Source: an uncultured Caryophanales bacterium
Lineage (GTDB): Bacteria; Bacillota_I; Bacilli_A; RFN20; CAG-826
Length of the DNA: 51,339 nucleotides
NCBI GenBank assembly: GCA_947164155.1
Contig: CAMUVS010000006.1
Location: 1 to 51,339, forward strand
Direction of reading: 5' to 3'
Below are positions 32,821 to 40,745 of the stretch, in pieces (the stretch's first letter is position 1; each line of letters opens with the position of its first letter). The position numbers and the translations under genes were made by a program. The notes below the pieces were generated by a model, which searched no databases, was not told the origin of the DNA, and worked only from the letters and a program-made list of their open reading frames with translations.

Positions 32821-33701
32821 TGAAAAAGAAGATATTAGTTATTGGAAGTATATCAATAGATAACACTATTTTTACTAAACAGCTCCCAAGTGCTGGCACC
32901 ACTACTGTTGCGGATTCTTATTTTCAAAATATAGGTGGAAAAGGCGCTAATCAAGCATGTGCCTCACTCTTTTTAGGAGGAGATGTCTCTTTTATCGGAG
33001 CCATTGGAAAAGACCATAATGGTGACATGGTTGAAAAATTTCTAAAGGAGCAAGGCCTACATGCTAGATTAAAAAGAAGTGAAAAGCCTACAGGGATCGC
33101 TTTTATCATTTTAGAAGAAGAGACTGCAGAAAATAGAATATTAATCATTCAAGGAGCAAATACTGATTTACAAATTGAAGATATAGACAAAAATCTCGAC
33201 TTATTTACCGAAGGAGACATTTTATTAACTCAATTTGAAAATGATATGGAAACAGTTAGCTATGTTATTAAAAAAGCATATGAAAAACATATGTTAGTGG
33301 TTGTTAATCCTGCTCCAATAAAAGAATTAAAAGAAGAATATTATCAATATATTGATTATTTAGTGCCAAATGAGCACGAATTAGAAGCGTTAAGTCATAA
33401 AACAGATATTTTATTAGCAGCAAAGGAATTGCTCTCTAGAGGGGCTAAAAACGTGATTGTCACTTTAGGAGAAAAAGGATCAGTTTTAATTAATAAAGAT
33501 GAATATATAAAAGTCGAACCACATAAAGTAGACGCTGTTGATACGACTGCTGCAGGAGATTCTTATTTAGGAGCGTTAGTGACTAGACTTTCTGAAGGTA
33601 AGTCAATTAAAGAGGCTATGGAATTTGCCTCACTTTGTAGTAGTAAAACAGTCACTAAAAAAGGAGCGATTGTTTCGCTCCCTCATCTAGAGGATTTGTA
33701 G
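32820..33701 (+). CDS. rbsK: Ribokinase (PfkB family)
   Basis: GGKGANQA, DTTAAGDSYLGAL; directly downstream of nucleoside hydrolase. Confidence 0.9.
   Translation: MKKKILVIGSISIDNTIFTKQLPSAGTTTVADSYFQNIGGKGANQACASLFLGGDVSFIGAIGKDHNGDMVEKFLKEQGLHARLKRSEKPTGIAFIILEEETAENRILIIQGANTDLQIEDIDKNLDLFTEGDILLTQFENDMETVSYVIKKAYEKHMLVVVNPAPIKELKEEYYQYIDYLVPNEHELEALSHKTDILLAAKELLSRGAKNVIVTLGEKGSVLINKDEYIKVEPHKVDAVDTTAAGDSYLGALVTRLSEGKSIKEAMEFASLCSSKTVTKKGAIVSLPHLEDL
33657..33681 (-). terminator. Terminator of the DUF4160/HTH operon, embedded in the 3' end of rbsK
   Basis: Minus strand GGAGCGA-AACAA-TCGCTCC-TTTTTT. Confidence 0.8.
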
Positions 33702-33703
33702 AA

Positions 33704-34168
33704 TTACTTGAACAATATTTCTACTTTAGTTCCTAATCCTTTAGCAATACGATTGATTAACTTGATTGAAGGGTTTGATAATCCTTTTTCAATTTTTGAT
33801 AAATCTGACTGGTCAATTCCAGTCTTTTTAGCCAAATCTTCCTGAGACATAAATAAACCTAATCTAATATCCTTTATTTTATATCCAAGAATAGCAAGAG
33901 ATATTTCATCATAATCATATTCATTAGTGACGTCTATGCCGTCTTCATATACGGTATCTGCACTAACGTCTAGTTCATCGTTCCAGATAACACCACCCCA
34001 TCCAGGGATGTGTCCCTTTTCAAATAATGATCTATCTTTTAATTGGTTTAATTGAGGAAATTTATCGGCTAAAGATAATATATCGTATCTTTTAACTACA
34101 CCATCAAGAAAGATAACATCAAATAATGTCTTCTCCCTTAACACTAATTTAACAGCTTCTTTCATCAT
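33704..34168 (-). CDS. DUF2442-like plus XRE HTH protein (putative antitoxin)
   Basis: N-terminal DUF2442-like region (FDVIFLDGVVKRYDILSL..), C-terminal HTH MSQEDLAKKTGIDQSDLSKIEKGLSNPSIK. Confidence 0.75.
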   Translation of the reverse strand: MMKEAVKLVLREKTLFDVIFLDGVVKRYDILSLADKFPQLNQLKDRSLFEKGHIPGWGGVIWNDELDVSADTVYEDGIDVTNEYDYDEISLAILGYKIKDIRLGLFMSQEDLAKKTGIDQSDLSKIEKGLSNPSIKLINRIAKGLGTKVEILFK

Positions 34169-34173
34169 ATAGT

Positions 34174-34428
34174 TTATTCCAAAGGCGGTAACTTGTAATA
34201 TCGCTCAGTATCCCACATATCCATTAGTTCTTTTTGATATTTCAATATAAACTCTTTAACCATTGCAATTCCTTTTTTAGGAAATTTGCCATTAATAAGT
34301 GAACCGTCTGATATAAGGAATACAGCTTCTAAATTTCCATAAAACGCATGAATATGCGGTGGACGGTGATCCTTACTGGTTAAATACATGTATATCAAAA
34401 TTCCATAGAACATTGATATAGCAGGCAC
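34174..34428 (-). CDS. DUF4160-like small protein (putative toxin partner)
   Basis: 84 aa; MPAISMFYGILIYMY..DHRPPHIHAFYG..; GTG start with AAAGGAGG Shine-Dalgarno. Confidence 0.75.
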   Translation of the reverse strand: MPAISMFYGILIYMYLTSKDHRPPHIHAFYGNLEAVFLISDGSLINGKFPKKGIAMVKEFILKYQKELMDMWDTERYYKLPPLE

Positions 34429-34495
34429 TTCGTATACCTCCTTTCAATATAATTTTATGGTATATATCCCCTATTTACAAGATAAAAAAATAAAA

Positions 34496-34729
34496 CTATT
34501 CAATAAGCATTAAATCATCAGTGCGACTTAATACAAAGACATCAATAATATTAAGTAAAAGCGCCCAACCTAGTAAGACGAATATCGCCAGTCCAGCGAT
34601 ATTCTTTTTACTATGCAAACGAATAACCGCAAAAACTCTTACTCCTATTTCCACTAAGTAGCCGATAAAAGGAATAACGATTAATATTGCTTGGGATAAG
34701 AAATCTAATTTAGAGAACCACTTTTCCAT
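34496..34729 (-). CDS. Small membrane protein
   Basis: Hydrophobic segments; ATG at 34729 with TATAAT close upstream. Confidence 0.55.
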   Translation of the reverse strand: MEKWFSKLDFLSQAILIVIPFIGYLVEIGVRVFAVIRLHSKKNIAGLAIFVLLGWALLLNIIDVFVLSRTDDLMLIE

Positions 34730-34741
34730 AAGACAGTTTGT

Positions 34742-34770
34742 ATTATACAAAAATATAAAGATACAGTTAA
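34742..34770 (-). promoter_or_regulatory. Promoter of the small membrane protein
   Basis: Minus strand TTAACT-N17-TATAAT, 12 nt before ATG. Confidence 0.5.
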
Positions 34771-34780
34771 TGAAAAATGT

Positions 34781-34786
34781 TATAAT
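34781..34786 (+). promoter_or_regulatory. -10 element (TATAAT) 11 nt upstream of endonuclease ATG
   Basis: TATAAT-GCTACTTGTCT-ATG. Confidence 0.5.
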
Positions 34787-34797
34787 GCTACTTGTCT

Positions 34798-37002
34798 ATG
34801 AAAAAGATAATAGTTCCAATTTTATTGTCGACATTATTATTTTCAACATTTGTTTTATCTAACTCTGATAAAGAAGTAACAATCACTGAAGCCGTTGCTC
34901 CTAGTAACTATTACAGCTCCATCACCTCTAATATGAAGGGCGATACTTTAAAAGTCGCACTTTATAACATTATTAAAGGTCACACAAGAATTCCTTATGA
35001 TAGTTTAGAGCCTGCAATGAAAATCACCGATAGAGATTATAATCTCTCTCCTTTAGGCACTGACGATGATAATCCATATATTGTTACTCTATATGCTGAT
35101 TATAATGGAGATAAATCAACAGCAATAAGATACGGAGATTCATGTGGTGGTTATAACACAAGCGGAAATCAAATTTGGAACAAAGAACATATTTGGGCTA
35201 AATCAAATGGATTCGCCACAGAAAGCAAACCAGCTCATAGTGATCTTCACCATTTGAGAGCAAGCGATGAAAGATGTAATAATTTACGCGGAAATCTTCC
35301 ATTTAACACAGTCAGTCAACATACAAGTTCTAATGCAGTAGAAAACCACTACAAGCAAAAAACAGACAACTATAGAATTACCAATTCTTATTTTGAACCA
35401 CGGGATTCTGATAAAGGTGATGTTGCTAGAGCCTTATTCTATATGGCAACGCGATATTATAACGGTGATGGATCTAATAGCGCTTTATCTTTAACTAATG
35501 GTACTGATTCTTCAGGAGGCAAATGGGGTTATTTAGATACTTTACTTGCGTGGCATGAAGCTGACCCAGTTGATGAATTTGAAGCACATAGAAATGATTT
35601 AATTTATGAACAATTTCAACATAATAGAAATCCATATATTGACCATCCAGAATACGCTCGAGCGGTATTTAAAAATGAAGCAATCGTTGATCCAGATACT
35701 TTAACAAAACTGACATATACTGGTAGTCCAACTAAAACTTCTTATAGAGAAGGTGAATCATTTAGCCCTAATGGCTTAACTGTTACCGCTACATTTGAAA
35801 AGGAAGACACTACAACATATACCTCTAACGTAACTGAATTTATTTCTTGGTCTCCTAATCCATTAACTAAAAACACCACTTCCGTTACTGGTTCATATAC
35901 ATTTGGAGATGTCACAAAATCAATAACCATTACTGGATTAACTGTTTCATCATTAGATTCTATTAAAATATCTGGCAACCCTAATAAAACAGTTTACGAT
36001 GAAGGAGATACTTTTGTATCTACTGGTTTAACTGTATACGCAAAATATGGACAAGAAGAGGTTGATGTCACAAGTAATGTAACTTGGACAAACACTCCTT
36101 TAGTTAAAGGTCAAACAAGTGTTACTGCTACTTATGGAACTTTTAATGCTACATACATCGGAATACTTGTTAAAGAAAAGACATTATCATCTTCAACAAT
36201 CGAATTTAAAGATTATGGATCTGCTACTGGTGAGTTAACTAAAGAAACAATTCAAAATGATTTAGTTAAAGGAAAAGATATTGCCACTGTTAGCGCAGTT
36301 TCAAAAGCTTTTAAAGGATCTGGTGGTGTTAGATTTGGTTCGGGTTCTGCAGGTGGCTCTATCACATTAACAATAGCATCTACTCAAGTAACAAAATTAA
36401 TAATAAATGCAAAAGTTTATGGTAGCGATTCATCAACAGTTACTGTCAAAACAAACAATAGTTCATCTGGTACTTTTAAGCCCATTTCATCATTTGCAAA
36501 TTACGAATTTAGTGTTAACAAAACCGTCACATCAATTATAGTTAGCAGTTCTTCTTCAAATAATAGATTCTATCTCAAATCAATTGATATAGTTTCTGGT
36601 TCAGGAAGTGGAGCTGATTCAATCACCGAATGGGGAGTTAGTTATTTACATATTGGTGATTCATCTTTTGATGGACAAGGTACTGGGTTATGTAAATCAA
36701 ATGAATTATATAAATACGCAAAAGTTGCTTTATTCAATCTAAACTCTGCTGAGAGTGGTACAATCAGCAAGCTTCAAAATGATTCTAAATATTCAAATGA
36801 ATACGCTAGATATTTAGCCTGGTCAAAAGCGTGTGAAGATGACTCTCCATTTATTAATACTTTTGAATTTGTTTCTAATAGAGTAAATAGTTCCATAAAT
36901 ATTGAATCTAATTCTACTATGATTATCATCATTTCTATAAGTTCAATAAGCGTTTTAGCGTTTTCAGTTTTATTAATCATCAAAAAACGTAAACATCAAT
37001 GA
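34798..37002 (+). CDS. Secreted/membrane-anchored endonuclease I-family nuclease with Ig-like domains and C-terminal TM anchor
   Basis: WNKEHIWAKSNG..AHSDLHHLRASDERCNNLRGNLPF (endonuclease I), two Ig-like repeats, C-terminal hydrophobic helix plus KKRKHQ. Confidence 0.85.
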   Translation: MKKIIVPILLSTLLFSTFVLSNSDKEVTITEAVAPSNYYSSITSNMKGDTLKVALYNIIKGHTRIPYDSLEPAMKITDRDYNLSPLGTDDDNPYIVTLYADYNGDKSTAIRYGDSCGGYNTSGNQIWNKEHIWAKSNGFATESKPAHSDLHHLRASDERCNNLRGNLPFNTVSQHTSSNAVENHYKQKTDNYRITNSYFEPRDSDKGDVARALFYMATRYYNGDGSNSALSLTNGTDSSGGKWGYLDTLLAWHEADPVDEFEAHRNDLIYEQFQHNRNPYIDHPEYARAVFKNEAIVDPDTLTKLTYTGSPTKTSYREGESFSPNGLTVTATFEKEDTTTYTSNVTEFISWSPNPLTKNTTSVTGSYTFGDVTKSITITGLTVSSLDSIKISGNPNKTVYDEGDTFVSTGLTVYAKYGQEEVDVTSNVTWTNTPLVKGQTSVTATYGTFNATYIGILVKEKTLSSSTIEFKDYGSATGELTKETIQNDLVKGKDIATVSAVSKAFKGSGGVRFGSGSAGGSITLTIASTQVTKLIINAKVYGSDSSTVTVKTNNSSSGTFKPISSFANYEFSVNKTVTSIIVSSSSSNNRFYLKSIDIVSGSGSGADSITEWGVSYLHIGDSSFDGQGTGLCKSNELYKYAKVALFNLNSAESGTISKLQNDSKYSNEYARYLAWSKACEDDSPFINTFEFVSNRVNSSINIESNSTMIIIISISSISVLAFSVLLIIKKRKHQ

Positions 37003-38009
37003 AAAAAGAATTTGTGATATTAATCCCATCTTATGAACCAGATGAGCAACTAATAAAAGTTGTAGATTCTTTAATTAATGAAGAACTACCTGTTTTAGTG
37101 GTTAATGATGGATCTAGTGAACAATATGATGCAGTCTTTAATCAAATTAAAGATAAGATTCAATATATTAGGTTAGACCATAACCAAGGTAAAGGTGCAG
37201 CCTTAAAAGAAGGATATAGAAATATCCATGCTTTATTTCCCGAGGCCAAATACGTTATAACCGCGGATGGAGACGGACAACATTCCACTAAAGATATTGT
37301 TAAGATGTCTAAGTTATTATTAGAAAAAGATGAATGCGTATTAGGTATAAGACCATTTGATAAATCAGTTCCTTTTAGAAGTAGATTTGGAAATTATTTT
37401 TCTCAAACCACTAGAGGATTAGCAACTAAGACATATCTAAAGGACGATCAATGTGGATTAAGAGGGTTCCCTATTAGATACTTAGAGGAATTATCAAAAA
37501 TTAAGGGAAACAGATATGATTATGAAATTAATCAATTAACTTCATTTCAGTTAAGAGACTATCCAATCATTCCTATGGAAATAGAGTTAATCTATCCTAA
37601 AGATAACAACAAAAAAACTCACTTTAGAAACGTTAAAGATACTTGGAATATCCAGTGTATTATCGCTTTCCAAGGATTACCTTCTTTAATATCTTTATCC
37701 TTATTAATTGCAGGTTTATTAGTTTTATATCATTTTGGATATTCCTTCCATCACTTAATAATCTTCCCTGCTTATCTAATTAGTGCATGCTTAACTTTAT
37801 TAATGTGGACTATATTAGAGCCATCTCAAAAGCCTTTAAATAGAGTATTAAAAGAATTATTATTCACCATAATAAAAATGACATCCGTTTTCGCAATCAT
37901 GTATTTATTTACAGATGCCTTTAAGATGTCATTTTTTATCGCGGTCCCGTTATTAGTGATTTTGGCGTGTTTCTATAACTTGCTATTATCTAGAATTTTC
38001 GTTAATTAA
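36999..38009 (+). CDS. GT2 family glycosyltransferase with C-terminal membrane helices
   Basis: LVVNDGSSE, DGDGQHSTKDI, CGLRGFP; C-terminal hydrophobic helices. Confidence 0.88.
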   Translation: MKKEFVILIPSYEPDEQLIKVVDSLINEELPVLVVNDGSSEQYDAVFNQIKDKIQYIRLDHNQGKGAALKEGYRNIHALFPEAKYVITADGDGQHSTKDIVKMSKLLLEKDECVLGIRPFDKSVPFRSRFGNYFSQTTRGLATKTYLKDDQCGLRGFPIRYLEELSKIKGNRYDYEINQLTSFQLRDYPIIPMEIELIYPKDNNKKTHFRNVKDTWNIQCIIAFQGLPSLISLSLLIAGLLVLYHFGYSFHHLIIFPAYLISACLTLLMWTILEPSQKPLNRVLKELLFTIIKMTSVFAIMYLFTDAFKMSFFIAVPLLVILACFYNLLLSRIFVN

Positions 38010-38461
38010 TATATTTTTATCCCTTCTACTAAAACATTTTCGACAAATGCAGCACTCCCTACAAGTTGTTCAACCGTTTGAAGATCAACTTCTTTGCCTA
38101 ATGCATTAGTTAATTCATCCGCCATTCCAAAAAATGAAAGACCCATCTTGTGACAAACAACGATGATATCTACATCACTCTCTGGTTTGGCCTCTTTTCT
38201 AGCATAGCTACCATATAAATAAGCGCATCTAACTTCAGGATAGTTTTTAAAAATTTGAGCGCATCTAAATTTGATAAATTGTAGACCAAGAATTCTATTC
38301 TTTTCAGCGTTATCAAGGATCTCTAAAACTTTTCTTCTCATTTCTTCATATTCATCGTTTTCTTCATAATATTGAAAAGAACGTCGAGACACTCCACATA
38401 TTTGAGCAGCCTCAACTTGGGTTAGTCCTAGTTCTTTTCTTTTTTGCTTTAGCTCATTCAT
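38006..38461 (-). CDS. HTH plus nucleotidyltransferase (MNT-like) domain protein
   Basis: N-terminal HTH LTQVEAAQICGVSRRSFQYYE; NTase motif GSYARKEAKPESDVDIIV. Confidence 0.82.
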   Translation of the reverse strand: MNELKQKRKELGLTQVEAAQICGVSRRSFQYYEENDEYEEMRRKVLEILDNAEKNRILGLQFIKFRCAQIFKNYPEVRCAYLYGSYARKEAKPESDVDIIVVCHKMGLSFFGMADELTNALGKEVDLQTVEQLVGSAAFVENVLVEGIKIY

Positions 38462-39417
38462 AAAATAATATCTCCTATTTTTTCTTTATATAGTTTTAAG
38501 TCCTTGATTTCTAATATTGTTGTTATTCTATTACCACTGTCTTTAGAGGAATGGCCGCAATGATATATTTTTTCGGTATTATACCCTATATCTATAAAGA
38601 TATAACGATCATGAAATCTTCCTTCATTCGGTTTTAGTTTAATTGATATGCCAGTGTCTAATTCAAAATCATTAAGCATAATATCATCAACATGATCTTT
38701 GAATTTGTTATCACTAATAATGGTTATGTCAACATCTTTATTTACAGTTTTTAGCAAGGATAGTGTTTTGATATTGATATAGTCATCTATGATCACTAAT
38801 GAATGTTTAGCGAAAGAATATATTTGCTTATAAGCGATATCTGATTCAATTCTTTCTCCGTTCATAATCAAGAAGTGTTTAAACTTAGATGGATCTATAA
38901 AATTATCCATCACTATTCCTAATTTAGACTCGATATTTTCAAACCTTTTATCGTGCTCTGCAAATCTAGACTCAATATATGTATTAGTGTTTGTTAATAG
39001 ATGTCCGCTTTCTTCAATATAGTCTTTCATGGTTTTGAAGAGCTTGATAAGCGCGATACTTTGTTTAATAGCAAGATCACCTTTTAAAACAGTCATAAGC
39101 ATATAAATGCCTTGTTCAGTAAAAGCATAAGGCAAAGATGTTCGGCCTCCGCTATTTCCAACAGTCCATATTCGCGCGGTCACAATTTGTGACCTCGCCA
39201 AATAATTTGATTCCTCCTTAGTAATTTGAAACATAAAACCATCAGGAAAGCGCTCTATATTACGATTAATTTGCTGGTTGAATGCTTTTGTTGAATATCC
39301 ATAGATTTCCGCTAAATCAAAATCTAACATCACTCTTTGGCCGAGTATTAAATAAATCTTGTCTTTAATATTATTTTCATCAACAATCATAATTTCTTTG
39401 TTTGCTACATTTGACAT
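38458..39417 (-). CDS. ORF6N-domain protein with PLD-like C-terminal domain
   Basis: ORF6N: GQRVMLDFDLAEIYGYSTKAFNQQINRNIERFPDGFMFQIT..YAFTEQG; C-terminal FHDRYIFID..HCGHSSKD resembles a PLD-like region; start at ATG 39417 after AGAGGTG. Confidence 0.8.
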   Translation of the reverse strand: MSNVANKEIMIVDENNIKDKIYLILGQRVMLDFDLAEIYGYSTKAFNQQINRNIERFPDGFMFQITKEESNYLARSQIVTARIWTVGNSGGRTSLPYAFTEQGIYMLMTVLKGDLAIKQSIALIKLFKTMKDYIEESGHLLTNTNTYIESRFAEHDKRFENIESKLGIVMDNFIDPSKFKHFLIMNGERIESDIAYKQIYSFAKHSLVIIDDYINIKTLSLLKTVNKDVDITIISDNKFKDHVDDIMLNDFELDTGISIKLKPNEGRFHDRYIFIDIGYNTEKIYHCGHSSKDSGNRITTILEIKDLKLYKEKIGDIIL

Positions 39418-39420
39418 ACT

Positions 39421-39659
39421 GCGCACCTCTTAAAAAACATAAGCGTAAAGATACCATGCTCAGTAAATGCATAAAGAAGTTTTTTAACACCTCCCCAACT
39501 TGATGTGAAATTTTTGCACTTCAAGAACGCACTCCACTCTTTTTCAGTTAATTGAAACATAAATCCAGCATCACTCTTTGGTCGCATATTAAATAAAACT
39601 TGTCTTTAATACTATTTTCATCAACAATTACAATTTCTTTATTCGTTACATTCGACATA
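39421..39659 (-). pseudogene. Degenerate second copy of the ORF6N gene (internal deletion and frameshift)
   Basis: MSNVTNKEIVIVDENSIKDKFYLI..DQRVMLD near-identical to intact gene start, then frame change into DAGFMFQLTEKEW..YAFTEHGIFTLM. Confidence 0.85.
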
Positions 39660-39688
39660 ATACATATCTCTAAATATTAGATATCTAT

Positions 39689-39717
39689 ATTATATATGCG
39701 CATTATTTTTTGCGCAA
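39689..39717 (-). promoter_or_regulatory. Promoter upstream of the ORF6N remnant with overlapping inverted repeats
   Basis: Minus strand TTGCGC-N17-TATAAT; TGCGCA repeated at 39696 and 39711 positions. Confidence 0.55.
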
Positions 39718-39723
39718 ACAAAA

Positions 39724-39755
39724 AGAGCCTTGCTTGTATATAAATTTTAGGCTCT
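39724..39755 (-). terminator. Terminator of fructokinase gene
   Basis: AGAGCCT..AGGCTCT followed on minus strand by TTTT. Confidence 0.75.
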
Positions 39756-39762
39756 AATTTGT

Positions 39763-40689
39763 TTACTTAATAGAAGCTAAGAATTGATCAATTTCTTCTT
39801 CGCTAGGAGCGACATTGATTGCTCCTTTTTTAAGAGTGGCAAGTCCTCCAACTACATTTGCTCTAGTAAGATAATGAATAATTTCTTTATCACAATTAAT
39901 AAATTCAGGGTGATTAACTAAAGACGCTAAGAAATATGAATAAAAAGCATCTCCCGCTCCAGTTGTATCAACTGGTTTAACTTTATAAGTAGGAACTTCT
40001 ACTACATGACCATTATGATAATAAATTGAGCCTTTAGAACCTAATGTTATGACTGCAATTTGATTTTCATTTAATAAAGTTTTTAAACCTTTAACTAAAT
40101 CTTTTTCTTTGGTTAATAATTCAACTTCTTCAATAGAAAACTTTAAAATATCTGCCTCTTTTAATGCTTTAATAAATATTTCCTTAGCCTCGGCTTCACT
40201 GTTAAAGATGTCGTCACGATAATTAATATCAAAAGATATTTTAGCGTTAGTTTCTTTTTTAATTCTCTTTACTAGTTCAAAGAAGAATTCTCTACCTTCT
40301 TTTTCTGATAGCATTAATGAACCGATATGAATAATGTCGTCATCTTTAATATCCTTAAAGTTAATTGAATTAATATCAAAGATATAATCCGCTCCAAAAG
40401 AGCGATCAAATTTAAATGATCTTTCTCCATTATCTAGACTAACAATCGCTTTAGAAGTATATCGGTCAGTTAAAACTTTAATATCTAAATATTTAAAAGG
40501 TTTACCTTTCGCGGTATTTAATAACAAATCTCCATCTTCGTCTTTACCAACAGTGCCAATAAAGCCAACGTCTTTGGTATATAAAAGAGCATTACACGCA
40601 ACATTAAAAGGCGCTCCACCAGGTAAAGTGGTTTTAGACTCACCATCTTTAAAGATGTCCACTAAGATTTCACCAATTGAAATAAGCAT
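39763..40689 (-). CDS. scrK: Fructokinase (PfkB family)
   Basis: PGGAPFNVACNAL, DTTGAGDAFYSYF; adjacent to GH32 genes. Confidence 0.85.
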   Translation of the reverse strand: MLISIGEILVDIFKDGESKTTLPGGAPFNVACNALLYTKDVGFIGTVGKDEDGDLLLNTAKGKPFKYLDIKVLTDRYTSKAIVSLDNGERSFKFDRSFGADYIFDINSINFKDIKDDDIIHIGSLMLSEKEGREFFFELVKRIKKETNAKISFDINYRDDIFNSEAEAKEIFIKALKEADILKFSIEEVELLTKEKDLVKGLKTLLNENQIAVITLGSKGSIYYHNGHVVEVPTYKVKPVDTTGAGDAFYSYFLASLVNHPEFINCDKEIIHYLTRANVVGGLATLKKGAINVAPSEEEIDQFLASIK

Positions 40690-40707
40690 ATTTATATTCC
40701 TTTTAAA

Positions 40708-40729
40708 AAGCCGAGAACTTGCTCGGCTT
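40708..40729 (-). terminator. Terminator downstream of the 745-aa surface protein gene
   Basis: AAGCCGAG-CAAGTT-CTCGGCTT then TTTT on the minus strand. Confidence 0.8.
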
Positions 40730-40745
40730 ATAAGTTTAGTTGTTA

